A DNA stretch of 64,000 nt from Pseudoduganella namucuonensis. Lineage in GTDB: Bacteria > Pseudomonadota > Gammaproteobacteria > Burkholderiales > Burkholderiaceae_D. Below the pieces are notes generated by a model, which made no database searches, had not been told where the DNA came from, and saw only the letters and a program-made list of their open reading frames with translations. The stretch spans positions 62,001-126,000 of the forward strand of contig NZ_FPBO01000005.1 of assembly GCF_900116645.1 (NCBI RefSeq), given 5' to 3'. Within the stretch, counting starts at the first letter, position 1. Each line of letters starts with the position of its first letter. This document shows positions 53,713-61,796 of the stretch, in pieces. A program made the translations under genes and the position numbers.

Positions 53713-54027
53713 CTATCCGTCGCTCAGGATTTTCTGAGCCACATTATCGACCATCACGGGACTCTCGAAGTAGGTCACCGTCGCATCCGTGTTGTATTTC
53801 TCGCGCACGAACTCGCGCCAGGAGTCCGTGTACATCGCCTCGGCCTCCGCCCTCGAATTCCAAAGGTAGACGCCACCCACCGTGGCGCCGTCTTCGGAGA
53901 GCACGTAGATCTTCTGGAACAAACCCGGCACGTCCCGGTACTTGGGCGCCGTGCTCAGGAAGATGGCGCGCGCCTCCTCGCGTGTGATCGGCTTGGGCAG
54001 GGTGAATGACGTGAAGGCGGTAATCAT
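53713..54027 (-). CDS. YdhR-like dimeric alpha/beta-barrel protein
   Basis: The start at 54027 has AGGAGAT 6 bp upstream and gives 104 residues: MITAFTSFTLPKPITREEAR, LSTAPKYRDVPGLFQKIYVLSEDG, GGVYLWNSRAEAEAMYTD and a C-terminal VTYFESPVMVDN. This is the pattern of the YdhR putative mono-oxygenase family, a stress-responsive dimeric barrel protein. It lies 75 bp after an SRPBCC gene on the same strand. Confidence 0.82.
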   Translation of the reverse strand: MITAFTSFTLPKPITREEARAIFLSTAPKYRDVPGLFQKIYVLSEDGATVGGVYLWNSRAEAEAMYTDSWREFVREKYNTDATVTYFESPVMVDNVAQKILSDG

Positions 54028-54102
54028 CGGGATCTCCTGTGTGCGGTGTGGTAGTTGGGTGGCCGGCGCCGCGGGCGGCCGGCATGTTTGGCGCGGCAAT
54101 CG

Positions 54103-54573
54103 TCAATCGCGTTTCGTCCCGGCTTCGACGAACGCCGCCAGTTTCGCCAGCGACTCGCGCCAGCCAAGCTCGTTGTCGGCGGGGGACAGCCCCGGCGGCA
54201 GGCCGTCGTGCACGGCGAGAATGTCGGTGCCGCCATCCGCGTCGGCCAGCGTGGTCGTGATGGTCATCTCGCCGCGCAAGGCGGGATCGGTCGTTTCGAA
54301 CTCGAGCACCTCGACCACCCGTTCATTCGGCACCAGCGTCACGAAGCGGCCGTGGTAAGTGTCTGTTTGGGCGCTGGTCTTGCCGGTCTCCGTGGGCTGT
54401 TGGTATGTGAGTGATACGCGAAACAAGCCGCCCTCGTGTGGCTCGAATATGTGCACTCGGCAGGTCATGCCGCTGGGCACCCGCCAAACCGCGATCGCGT
54501 CCGCGTCGAGCAGTGCGCGATAAACGGATTCCCGAGGGGCGTTCACATGCTGGCTGATGCGTGTCGAATTCAT
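54103..54573 (-). CDS. SRPBCC (AHSA1-like) domain protein
   Basis: The 156-residue protein has the START/Bet v1-like AHSA1 fold: ISQHVNAPRESVYRALLDADAIAVWRVPSGMTC at the start, GRFVTLVPNERVVEVLEFETTDPAL in the middle, and a C-terminal helix GWRESLAKLAAFVEAG. Such proteins bind hydrophobic ligands or Hsp90; the ligand here is unknown. It precedes the YdhR-like gene and may be co-transcribed with it. Confidence 0.88.
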   Translation of the reverse strand: MNSTRISQHVNAPRESVYRALLDADAIAVWRVPSGMTCRVHIFEPHEGGLFRVSLTYQQPTETGKTSAQTDTYHGRFVTLVPNERVVEVLEFETTDPALRGEMTITTTLADADGGTDILAVHDGLPPGLSPADNELGWRESLAKLAAFVEAGTKRD

Positions 54574-54624
54574 TGCGGCGGCTCCGGACGTAAGCTGGCT
54601 GTCATCGGTGAAAACGCGCCCGCA

Positions 54625-54840
54625 TTATCTTCCACGAAATTCGCGAGCTGTACAAAGTCTTCCATTGTCGATAATTCCCTGCGCGGTGTCGACGACGACC
54701 ACCGTTTGCGCTTCCAACGGGAGCCGAAATACGTCGCCGGACACGGCTCCCAAACATTCGTAGGAATATGCGGTCGCTTGATCAAGCATTTGGTCATCCC
54801 AGGATTGATTCCACAGGCGTATACGCTCTTGCTCGTCCAA
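54625..54840 (-). pseudogene. Broken small gene, possibly DUF4375-like
   Basis: A frame beginning at a TTG (54840) with AGAGGGG upstream encodes MDEQERIRLWNQSWDDQMLD... TVVVVDTAQGIIDNG and stops at 54625 after 71 residues. The sequence TAQGIIDNG resembles the conserved centre of DUF4375-type proteins, which normally continue with a GGF..FF segment. A plausible continuation (EDFVQLANFVEDNAGAF) lies in another frame just downstream, which suggests a frameshift. It starts 12 bp after the VHL-type lipoprotein gene. The family guess is weak. Confidence 0.35.
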
Positions 54841-54852
54841 AGCGAGCCCCTC

Positions 54853-55227
54853 TTATGTTTTTTTTGCGCTAGGCGCAACTATGTATGCAACCCGTGGCTG
54901 GGCGTCCGCGAAGAAAATATTCCAAACATTGTCTCTGCCGTCTGTGACGAGCCAAGGATGAGTCAGGTAAGTTTGCTGGCTGTAGGATTTGTCGGCTTCA
55001 AGAATCATGTAAAGGACGCGACGCCCAGAAAAATCAAGCCAGTAGATTTTTACGTCTTGCCCGCTCTTGTTGACAAAAGTGATCTGGGCCGTTGTTTCAC
55101 TCGAGATTGATTTTACGGTTCCGTTTTGATTTGCATCCGTCCTCTGAGGTACGACCGCTGTGGCGCAACCGGTTAGAAATATTGCAGCCAACAATCCTGG
55201 CCCGAATTTACACAGATTGGCAAACAT
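54853..55227 (-). CDS. Lipoprotein with VHL beta-domain
   Basis: The 124-residue product has a lipoprotein signal (GLLAAIFLTGCAT, Cys near 21). The mature part reads ITFVNKSGQDVKIYWLDFSG, YMILEADKSYSQQTYLTHPW and VTDGRDNVWNIFF. This matches the eukaryotic von Hippel-Lindau beta domain plan (FxNxS/T-V-xWLDFxG, Lxxxxxxxxx-TYxxHPWlvxD). In VHL this domain binds hydroxyproline peptides; in bacteria its role is unknown. Base composition is more AT-rich than its surroundings, which suggests transfer. Confidence 0.8.
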   Translation of the reverse strand: MFANLCKFGPGLLAAIFLTGCATAVVPQRTDANQNGTVKSISSETTAQITFVNKSGQDVKIYWLDFSGRRVLYMILEADKSYSQQTYLTHPWLVTDGRDNVWNIFFADAQPRVAYIVAPSAKKT

Positions 55228-55409
55228 CGGCTCTCCTTAATGTCTTACGTTGAAAATCGCCGGCTAATTCACAGTATGCAGCCTAATTCCGCATTTGATC
55301 AAGACTCCCGCGGACGAGGGCTGCAAGGTTAAGATGGCGGTGGCGATACGCAACATGGTTAAATTGGTAAGCAAATCGGCGAGTAAACGGAAGAACATAG
55401 CGAAAGAAC

Positions 55410-55769
55410 ATGGATACAGAACAGCTCAAAGCCCATTGCGCCAGCCGGCCCGGCGCCGCCCAAGTCCTGCACGGCGCGCCCAGCAACATCCTGGTCTACA
55501 AAGTGGGCGACAAGACCTTCGCCTACTTCAAAACCAGCGAGCCCGAACAGTGGCGCTTCAGCGTGCGCGTCACGCCCGACCGTTTCCTCGAGCTGACCGA
55601 CATGCCTGGCGTGAAGCCCGCCCGCTACATGGGGCGGTATCATTGGATCACCATCGTGGACGTGCGCACCTTCCCGGAGGACTATCTGCTGGAACTGGTG
55701 CGCGGCTCGCACGAGCGCGCGCTCGCGTCGCTGAGCAAAGCCAAACGCAAGGAACTAACGGGGAGCTAA
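55410..55769 (+). CDS. MmcQ/YjbR family protein
   Basis: The 119-residue protein belongs to the MmcQ/YjbR (DUF419) double-wing family: MDTEQLKAHCASRPGAAQ, VYKVGDKTFAYFKTSE, SVRVTPDRFLELTDMPGVKPARYMGRYHWITI and the C-terminal helix YLLELVRGSHERALASLSK. The fold is thought to bind DNA or peptides, but the function is unsettled. The KTSC gene starts 2 bp after its stop. Confidence 0.85.
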   Translation: MDTEQLKAHCASRPGAAQVLHGAPSNILVYKVGDKTFAYFKTSEPEQWRFSVRVTPDRFLELTDMPGVKPARYMGRYHWITIVDVRTFPEDYLLELVRGSHERALASLSKAKRKELTGS

Positions 55770-55771
55770 CC

Positions 55772-56053
55772 ATGGAAATGAAACGCGTCAATGCCGGCAA
55801 GCTGCGGGCCATTGGGTATGACAGCCGCGAACGCCTGCTGCGCGTCGAACTCGACGACGGCAGCGCCATCGAGTATTCCGGCGTCGGCGACGAGGTGTGG
55901 CGCAAGCTGTCCACCTCGGGCGCGGCGTGGAGCTATTACCGCGACAATATCGAAGAGGAGTTCACCGGCCGCCGCGCCGCCCCGCGTTCCTCATCCACAG
56001 CGCGGGACGCGCTCAACGACTTGTTCAAACTTCCCGGCGACGAAGCTGGCTGA
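55772..56053 (+). CDS. KTSC domain protein
   Basis: The 93-residue protein has a KTSC domain: IGYDSRERLLRVELDDGSAIEYSGVGDEVWRKL, followed by SYYRDNIEEEFTGRR. This is a small domain often found beside or fused to lysyl-tRNA-synthetase-like or phage proteins, with unknown function. The ATG at 55772 has GGGGAGC upstream, 2 bp after the MmcQ-type gene. Its 3' end overlaps the convergent DUF1902 gene by 63 bp. Confidence 0.8.
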   Translation: MEMKRVNAGKLRAIGYDSRERLLRVELDDGSAIEYSGVGDEVWRKLSTSGAAWSYYRDNIEEEFTGRRAAPRSSSTARDALNDLFKLPGDEAG

Positions 56054-56305
56054 CAGGGAAATCGGAGATTGCGCCAGGGTACAGAATGGCCCCGCCTCGG
56101 TGACCAACTCGTAATGCGCCTCCACGAGCTCGTCGACCACCAGGGCGTTGGCCAGCAGCAGTTCCGGCACCAGCGTCGCCAGTTTCGCGTGCAGCTGGTC
56201 CAGCGTATCGGCCTTGGCCGTCAGTCCGGGCAGGTCGTCGCTTTCCGCGATCCATACGGAAGTGTCGTCGTCCCAGTTGGCGTAAATCTTGTGGATGGTT
56301 TGCAT
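55991..56305 (-). CDS. DUF1902 (HicB-like) protein
   Basis: I choose the ATG at 56305 with AGGAGAC upstream, giving 104 residues. MQTIHKIYANWDDDTSVWIAESDDLPGL is the HicB-like antitoxin fold, and LDQLHAKLATLVPELLLAN the usual following helix. About 20 C-terminal residues are antisense to the KTSC gene, so the original stop may have been lost. No HicA-like toxin gene is adjacent, so an orphan role is likely. Confidence 0.7.
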   Translation of the reverse strand: MQTIHKIYANWDDDTSVWIAESDDLPGLTAKADTLDQLHAKLATLVPELLLANALVVDELVEAHYELVTEAGPFCTLAQSPISLSASFVAGKFEQVVERVPRCG

Positions 56306-56433
56306 GGTTGTCTCCTGCCTGCGCGAATTCACTGCTGTTCGGATCGATGATTCTGGCAGGCAATAGATCCGGAGACTTTGCTTAAACGCAAAGAGGGGTG
56401 ACGGGGCGGCGGCTTCCCGCCGCCCCGGGGGAC

Positions 56434-59268
56434 TTATTTGAAGCGGATGTTGTCCATGATGCCGTTGGTGTCGTAGATGCCGTCGCCGCGGTCGCGCACG
56501 CGCAGGCGGTAGGTGCCGGCGCCCGGCGTCACGGGGACCTTCCTGGACACGATGTGGCGCCAGCCGGTCCAGCCCACCGTGCTGTCGCCGCCGGGGAAAT
56601 CGATGCCGCCGATCAGCGAGAAGGCCGAGCCGTCCACCGTCTCCAGCACCAGCTCATGCTCGGCGCCGTTCGGCGCCTCCAGCGTCACCCGGAAGTCGTC
56701 GTTGTAGCCGCGGTTCACCCATTCCGGGAATTCCTCGGTGATCATCGCGTAGCTGAACGAGATCGACAGTTCGGTGGCGTCCGGCTGCACGGTGAACTCC
56801 TGGTACAGGTCGGACGTGGCCACCGCCGCGTCCGGACCGGTGGAGACCATGCCCATGCGCAGGTCCTTGGTCGGGTTGATGGGGCCGAGCCTGGTCACCA
56901 CGCTGCCGGTGCCGCTGGTCTTCCAGCCGGACAGGTCGTTCTCAAAGCTGCCATTGAACACGGCGTCGAACGCGTCCACGCGGGGGCCGACCTGCTGGCC
57001 CGGCAGCGGCACGGCCGTGCGCAGCAGACGGTCCTCCACCTGGGCGCGGGTCCAGCCCGGATTGTTGGCCCAGACCAGCGCGGCCACGCCCGCCACCAGC
57101 GGCGCGGCCATCGAGGTGCCGGTCTTGGTGCCGTAGCCGGACGCGTCGGAGAAGGCCGGCACGGTGGACAGGATGCCGGTGCCCGGCGCGGCGATGTCGA
57201 CCTGCGCGCCGTAGTTGCTGCCGAAGGTGGGGTGGGTGTAGCGCACGTCGGCCGAGGTGGTGTTGCCGACGCAGAGCACGCCCGCGTAGGCGCAGGGCAG
57301 GTAGGTGCTGGAGGTGTTGGCGTTGCCCGACGCCGCCACCACCATCACGCCGCCGGCCACCGCCGCGTTCACGGCCTGCTGGCGCGCGGTTTGCCAGCCG
57401 AAGAAGTTCATGATGCTTTCCAGCGTGCTGACCGGGCCGCCCAGGCTCATGTTGACGATGCGCGCCTTGCTGGCCGCCTCCAGGATGCCGGAGGTCACGG
57501 CGCTGTCCGGGCAGCCGCCCAGCGCGCCCACCCCGGGCACGCCGGCCTTGCCGCCGCAGACCTTGATGGCCAGGATCTTGGCGTCCCACGCCATGCCGGC
57601 GATGCCGATGCCGTTGTGGCCCTTGGCCGCGACGATGCCCGCCACGTGGGTGCCGTGGCTATGGTCGTCCTGCGGGTCGTTGTCGCCGTTGATGTAGTCC
57701 TTGCCTTTGACGACGCGGCCGGCCAGGTCCGGGTGGTTGTAGTCGACGCCGGTGTCCAGCACCGCCACCACCATGTTCTTGCCGCGCGCGATCAGCCACG
57801 CCTCGTCGGCGCGCACCAGGCCGGGCGCGTAGGTGGACGCGTAGCTCGGGTCGTTCGGCGTGAATTCGCCCGGCATGGAGACGCCGTTCGGGCCCGCCAC
57901 GGCCACCAGCGGCTGCTGTTGCAGCGTGTCGATCGCCGCCTGCACGCCGGCCACGCCGTTGCAGGCGATACCGACCTGGTAGGCGTTCAGTTGCGGCTCC
58001 ACGCCCAGCACCTGGCCGTTCACCAGCGCGACGGTCGCGTTCACGCCGGCCAGCGTGGCCTCGGGCTTGAACTGCACGATCACCTGGTCGCATTGCAGCA
58101 TGGCGCCCGTGTCCGGATCGGTCACCGTGGCGGCCGGGTTCACCGGCGCGAAGCCGATCGGGAAGGGCAGCGATGGTATCGCCAGCGTGCCGGAGGCGAC
58201 CTCGCCGCCGCCGGCCAGCGTGGCCAGCGCCTTGAAGTAGCGCAGGCTGCCGGCCGCGCCGGCCGTCAGCGTGGCGCGGTTGCTGAACACGGAGTCGCCG
58301 GCCGCGATGTCCGGATCGGCGCCGTCGTCGCGCATGGCGCCCTGTTCCCGCACGGGGTTGCCATCGGCGTTCACCTCGACCAGGCGGACGGCGGGCGCCG
58401 CGCCCGCGCCCAGCGTGTAACTGGCGCCGAAGGTCAGCGCCGCGCTGGAGCCGGTCTGCAGGCCGCCGGGATAGACGTTCAGCGTGAGCAGGCCCGCGCC
58501 GTTGGCGGGCAGTACGCGCACCAGCATGGTGTCGCTGGCCTGGTCGCTGGCGCCGCCGGCGGTCAGCGTGCCGCTCAGCTTCACCGTGTAGTCGCCCGCC
58601 TCGTTGGCGGTGAACTGGTCCTGCACCAGGAAAGTCTGGCTGCTCTGGTTGGTGGTGTAGCCGCCGGGACTGAGGTCGGTGACCAGGCCCAGGCCGGTGG
58701 CCGGTGTGATCTCGTGCGATGCCTGCACGGACGCGGCGCCGCCGCCCTGGTGGCCCACCTGCAGGGTGTAGGCGGCCGATACGGACTGGCCCTGCACCAT
58801 GGTGATGGTTTTCTGGCCGGCCTGGATCTGCAGGTCCAGCGACGGCAGCACCTGCAGCGGCAGCGTGGACGATTGCGCGCGTTTCAGCACGCCGGTGTAG
58901 GCGGCGGTGGCGCGGAAGTCCAGCTGGCCGACGCCGGTGCCGGCGATCGGCAGCACCGCCGTGAACAGGTTGTCGTTGGCCACGGCGTCGCCGTTGCTGC
59001 CGTCGTCGCGCATCGTGGCCACCTGGGCGAACACGCCGTTGGTGTTGCGCAGCAGCCGCACGCTGGAGCGGTTCAGCGCGGGGTCGGGCTGCAGCTTGGC
59101 GACGAAGGTCACGCTGGCGGCCGTGTTGGCGAACAGCGTGTTGGGCGTGGCGGCCAGGCTGTCGAATTCGGCCGCGCGGGCGCTGGTGGCCAGGCTTGCC
59201 GCTGAAAAGGCGAACAGGCCCCCCAGCAGCGCGGCCAGCATGGGCCGCGTCTGTCTTGTGTGCTTCAT
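56434..59268 (-). CDS. S8 family subtilisin-like serine protease, exported
   Basis: This is a 944-residue secreted protease. After a signal peptide (LLGGLFAFSAASLATSARA) two related beta modules occur, each with an RDDG...GD....D..F pattern (near 86 and 300). A propeptide-like region (VIVQFKPEATLAGVNATV... VAVAGPNGV) follows. The catalytic domain has D in VAVLDTGVDYNHPDL (near 507), H in HGTHVAGIVAA (near 540) and S in GTSMAAPLVAGV (near 718). The C-terminal about 170 residues form a jelly-roll-like domain ending GIYDTNGIMDNIRFK. A PrcB-like gene lies 21 bp upstream on the same strand. Confidence 0.93.
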   Translation of the reverse strand: MKHTRQTRPMLAALLGGLFAFSAASLATSARAAEFDSLAATPNTLFANTAASVTFVAKLQPDPALNRSSVRLLRNTNGVFAQVATMRDDGSNGDAVANDNLFTAVLPIAGTGVGQLDFRATAAYTGVLKRAQSSTLPLQVLPSLDLQIQAGQKTITMVQGQSVSAAYTLQVGHQGGGAASVQASHEITPATGLGLVTDLSPGGYTTNQSSQTFLVQDQFTANEAGDYTVKLSGTLTAGGASDQASDTMLVRVLPANGAGLLTLNVYPGGLQTGSSAALTFGASYTLGAGAAPAVRLVEVNADGNPVREQGAMRDDGADPDIAAGDSVFSNRATLTAGAAGSLRYFKALATLAGGGEVASGTLAIPSLPFPIGFAPVNPAATVTDPDTGAMLQCDQVIVQFKPEATLAGVNATVALVNGQVLGVEPQLNAYQVGIACNGVAGVQAAIDTLQQQPLVAVAGPNGVSMPGEFTPNDPSYASTYAPGLVRADEAWLIARGKNMVVAVLDTGVDYNHPDLAGRVVKGKDYINGDNDPQDDHSHGTHVAGIVAAKGHNGIGIAGMAWDAKILAIKVCGGKAGVPGVGALGGCPDSAVTSGILEAASKARIVNMSLGGPVSTLESIMNFFGWQTARQQAVNAAVAGGVMVVAASGNANTSSTYLPCAYAGVLCVGNTTSADVRYTHPTFGSNYGAQVDIAAPGTGILSTVPAFSDASGYGTKTGTSMAAPLVAGVAALVWANNPGWTRAQVEDRLLRTAVPLPGQQVGPRVDAFDAVFNGSFENDLSGWKTSGTGSVVTRLGPINPTKDLRMGMVSTGPDAAVATSDLYQEFTVQPDATELSISFSYAMITEEFPEWVNRGYNDDFRVTLEAPNGAEHELVLETVDGSAFSLIGGIDFPGGDSTVGWTGWRHIVSRKVPVTPGAGTYRLRVRDRGDGIYDTNGIMDNIRFK

Positions 59269-59289
59269 GGTTTTTCCTCGTTTAGTGTG

Positions 59290-59739
59290 TCAGCGGCAGT
59301 CGCCCTTGCCGGTGACTGCGTCGACAATGTTCCAGTGCGGCGGTGCCAGCAGCTTGGGCACCAGGCGGTTGTCATGGGGCGCGGTGATTTCCGTCAGCTG
59401 CGCCGCGTTGGCGGGCGGACGGCACTGCAGCAGGCGCACGCGCGCGCCCTGTGCCGTCATCTCCACCGGACCGATATGAACGGAATAGCCCCCGCTGGGC
59501 TGCGTCCCCATGAACGCGACCAGCAGGTCGTACTGCTTGAAATCGATGTGGGGCGCCGGCCGCCCCGGCGCGTAGCGCGCCCAGAACGCCTGCCATTGCG
59601 CCTGGTTGCGGATGTGCAGGCGCTCGGGGCCCGCCGTCAACTCCACCAGGCGGGGCTCGATGGCCTGCAGCGGCACGCCGTCCGCCATGGCGGAGGCGCT
59701 CGCCGCCGCCAGCAGCATCAGGGCGTATGTTTTCGGCAT
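59290..59739 (-). CDS. PrcB-like (protease complex subunit) exported protein
   Basis: I choose the ATG at 59739 (MPKTYALMLLAAASASAMADG, a signal peptide), giving 149 residues. The core FKQYDLLVAFMGTQPSGGYSVHI is the PrcB C-terminal domain signature, seen in the lipoprotein that stabilises the dentilisin protease of Treponema. Two cysteines (LLQCRPP and the C-terminal GDCR) may form a disulfide. It is followed 21 bp later by the S8 protease gene, matching the known partnership of PrcB with a subtilisin-type enzyme. Confidence 0.82.
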   Translation of the reverse strand: MPKTYALMLLAAASASAMADGVPLQAIEPRLVELTAGPERLHIRNQAQWQAFWARYAPGRPAPHIDFKQYDLLVAFMGTQPSGGYSVHIGPVEMTAQGARVRLLQCRPPANAAQLTEITAPHDNRLVPKLLAPPHWNIVDAVTGKGDCR

Positions 59740-59764
59740 GGCGATCGCGGATGGAACGGCCGTG

Positions 59765-60334
59765 TCAGCCGTTCCGGCGACCACGGCGCGCGGCCAGGGC
59801 CGACAGCCCGCCCAGCATCAGCAGCGCCAGGGTGCCCGGTTCGGGCACGGCGCCGCCGGACTGGATGTCCAGGTCGTCCAGTGTGAAGCCCAGGCCCTGC
59901 GCGCCGGTGATGGAGAGGAAGGCCAGGCCGTTGGCCGAGTGCGATATCAGCGTGCTGGCCCCCAGGTTGGAGTCGGTGGCGGTGGCGATCGAGAACAACA
60001 GGTTGTGCAGCGCGTCGTAGCCGGAGAAGGTGAGGCCTTCGAGGTGGGTGAAATAGCCGGAGAAGCCGGTGGCTGGCGCGTCGAGCGCGATATCCAGCGT
60101 GCCGGACAGCGCGCCCAGCACGTTGACGCCGGAGCGGGGCGGGAAATCGAACTCGTTCAGCGACACGCCCGCCGTCAGGATCACGCCGCCGGCGAAGGTC
60201 AGGCCGGCCACCTCGTTGGTCAGCGGCGTGTTGTCGGTGTAGGCCTCGAAATCGATGGGCGTGGCCGCCGCCTGGGTCATTTGCAGGCCCGCGAACAACG
60301 CGCAAGCCAGTACTCGTTTGAAAGCTCGGATCAC
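59765..60334 (-). CDS. PEP-CTERM sorting domain protein
   Basis: This is a 189-residue exported protein with a GTG start after AAGGAGTGGTGCC. A signal peptide (VLACALFAGLQMTQAAA) precedes a beta-rich domain (IDFEAYTDNTPLTNEVAGLTFAGG... GFSGYFTHLEGLTFSGYDA). A canonical sorting tail VPEPGTLALLMLGGLSALAARRGRR closes the protein. It stands 25 bp before the PrcB-like gene, so the three genes PEP-CTERM, PrcB-like and S8 protease probably form one transcript. Confidence 0.88.
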   Translation of the reverse strand: MIRAFKRVLACALFAGLQMTQAAATPIDFEAYTDNTPLTNEVAGLTFAGGVILTAGVSLNEFDFPPRSGVNVLGALSGTLDIALDAPATGFSGYFTHLEGLTFSGYDALHNLLFSIATATDSNLGASTLISHSANGLAFLSITGAQGLGFTLDDLDIQSGGAVPEPGTLALLMLGGLSALAARRGRRNG

Positions 60335-60420
60335 GGCACCACTCCTTAGTCATGTAGTTGGACAAAAGTGCTAAAAGCACAATGTGCGCAAGAATACATT
60401 GAGAAATGGCAAACAAATTC

Positions 60421-60449
60421 ACGGATTGTCACATGGCGCGACAATCCGT
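60421..60449. promoter_or_regulatory. Long inverted repeat upstream of the PEP-CTERM/protease cluster
   Basis: ACGGATTGTC (60421-60430) and GACAATCCGT (60440-60449) are perfect 10-bp arms around nine bases. They lie between the LacI-type gene and the PEP-CTERM gene, in the upstream region of the latter. An AACGTT-centred stretch (GGTAAACGTTAAAA, 60467-60480) resembles a LacI-family operator. Either could control the cluster. Confidence 0.45.
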
Positions 60450-60502
60450 TTACATTGTGGTTTTTTGGTAAACGTTAAAATTTACACAAAGAATTGACTG
60501 TT

Positions 60503-61594
60503 TCAGGCCGCCAAGAAAACATTGGGCGGCGGCAGCAGGCGGGCGGTCGAGCCCTCGATGAACAGGGCGGAAAACATGCGCTTTTCAGCCTCGCCCTCGC
60601 GGCTGTCCATCAGCTTGGTGAGCAGTTCGGCCGCCGCCATGGCCATTTTCTGGATGGGCTGGCGCAGCGTGGTGAGGTTGTAGCTGAGCCAGCTGGACGG
60701 CTCGACCGCGTCGAAGCCCGCCACGGACATTTGCTCCGGCACGGCCAGCCCCAGTTCATGGCGCGCGCAATCGAGACAGCCGATGGCCATGATGTCGCTG
60801 CCGCACAGGACGACGTCCGGCGTCCGCCCCAGGTGGCCGATGATTTCGCGCAGGCCGCGCGCGCCGCTGGCGTAGTCGTACTGTCCGCGCGCGATGACCG
60901 GCGCGGGCAGGCCCAGCTCGGCCAGCTTGTCGCTGGCGCCGCGGCGGCGCGCGCTGGGCGCCGCGTTGTTCTCCACGCCGTCGATGATGCCGAAGCTGCG
61001 GTGGCCCGCCGCCGCCAGCCGCGCGGCCAGCGTGTGGCCCGCCTCGTACTGGTCGCAGGCCACGGTGTTGACCACCTGGCCGCGCACGCGGCGGTTGAAC
61101 ACCACCAGCGGCATGCGGCGCCGTTCGAACTCGGCGATCTGGGCGTCGGTCAGCGTGGTCACGGCGATCACGCCGTCCACCTGGTATTGCCACACCTCGG
61201 ACAGCGCGCGCTCGGCGTCGGCCTCGTCCTGCAGGGTGAACAGCAGCAGGCGCTTGCCGTGGCGGCCCATCTGCTGGCTCAGCTCGGACAGCGCCTCCGG
61301 GTGGCACAGGTTGGCGACGTGGGAGATGATGACGGCCACCACGTTGGTGCGCCGGGTGATCAGGCTGCGCGCGGCCGCGTTGGGGATGTAGTCCAGGCCC
61401 GCCGCCGCCTTCATCACGCGCGCGTAGGTGGCCTTGGACACGCTGGCGCCCGGCTTGAAGCAGCGCGACACCGCCGATTGCGACACGCCGGCCACCAGCG
61501 CCACGTCGTAGGACGTGACGCGCCGGTTCTCACGCAGGATGGCGGCCTTGTGCTCGGCGATGCCGGGTGCGGGCGCGGTTTTGCTTGTACTCAT
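60503..61594 (-). CDS. LacI-family transcriptional regulator
   Basis: The 363-residue regulator has an N-terminal LacI helix-turn-helix (VTSYDVALVAGVSQSAVSRCFKPGASVSKATYARVMKAA, residues 26-64) and hinge helix (AARSLITRRT). A periplasmic-binding-protein-like effector domain follows (VVAVIISHVANLCHPEALSEL, GVIAVTTLTDAQIAEF, GSDIMAIGCLDCARHELGLAVPEQMSVAGFD). The effector is probably a sugar. It lies upstream of the PEP-CTERM/protease cluster on the same strand, but a 168-bp gap with inverted repeats separates them. Confidence 0.92.
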   Translation of the reverse strand: MSTSKTAPAPGIAEHKAAILRENRRVTSYDVALVAGVSQSAVSRCFKPGASVSKATYARVMKAAAGLDYIPNAAARSLITRRTNVVAVIISHVANLCHPEALSELSQQMGRHGKRLLLFTLQDEADAERALSEVWQYQVDGVIAVTTLTDAQIAEFERRRMPLVVFNRRVRGQVVNTVACDQYEAGHTLAARLAAAGHRSFGIIDGVENNAAPSARRRGASDKLAELGLPAPVIARGQYDYASGARGLREIIGHLGRTPDVVLCGSDIMAIGCLDCARHELGLAVPEQMSVAGFDAVEPSSWLSYNLTTLRQPIQKMAMAAAELLTKLMDSREGEAEKRMFSALFIEGSTARLLPPPNVFLAA

Positions 61595-61642
61595 CTTTTT
61601 CTGTCAGCCGTGCACGCATGCATGATAATAGTTGCCCATGAG

Positions 61643-61670
61643 AATATAGCATTGACTTACCTAAAGGCAA
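61643..61670 (-). promoter_or_regulatory. Putative promoter of the LacI-type gene
   Basis: On the minus strand TTGCCT, a 16-bp spacer and TATATT lie about 50 bp before the LacI-type ATG. The same stretch has TTGCC and GGCAA arms, which may be an operator for self-control. Confidence 0.42.
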
Positions 61671-61737
61671 TAGTTTGCCCTCATTCACTACGAAAATGTA
61701 GTGGAATTCGCGCAGCCGGGCTAGTAATTGGGCGACC

Positions 61738-61766
61738 AGCCAACACAGCTGCAAATCTGATAAAAT
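61738..61766 (+). promoter_or_regulatory. Putative promoter of yegD
   Basis: TTGGGC (61738-61743), a 17-bp spacer and TAAAAT (61761-61766, five of six consensus bases) lie 30 bp before the yegD ATG. The leader is therefore short. Confidence 0.5.
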
Positions 61767-61796
61767 ACCGCCCCTTTGAGTGACTGGAAAATAGAG

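Noticed and set aside
56398..59205. A 935-residue plus-strand frame opposite the S8 protease
   Set aside because: His/Gly/Arg-rich shadow of the protease gene, whose catalytic triad is on the other strand.
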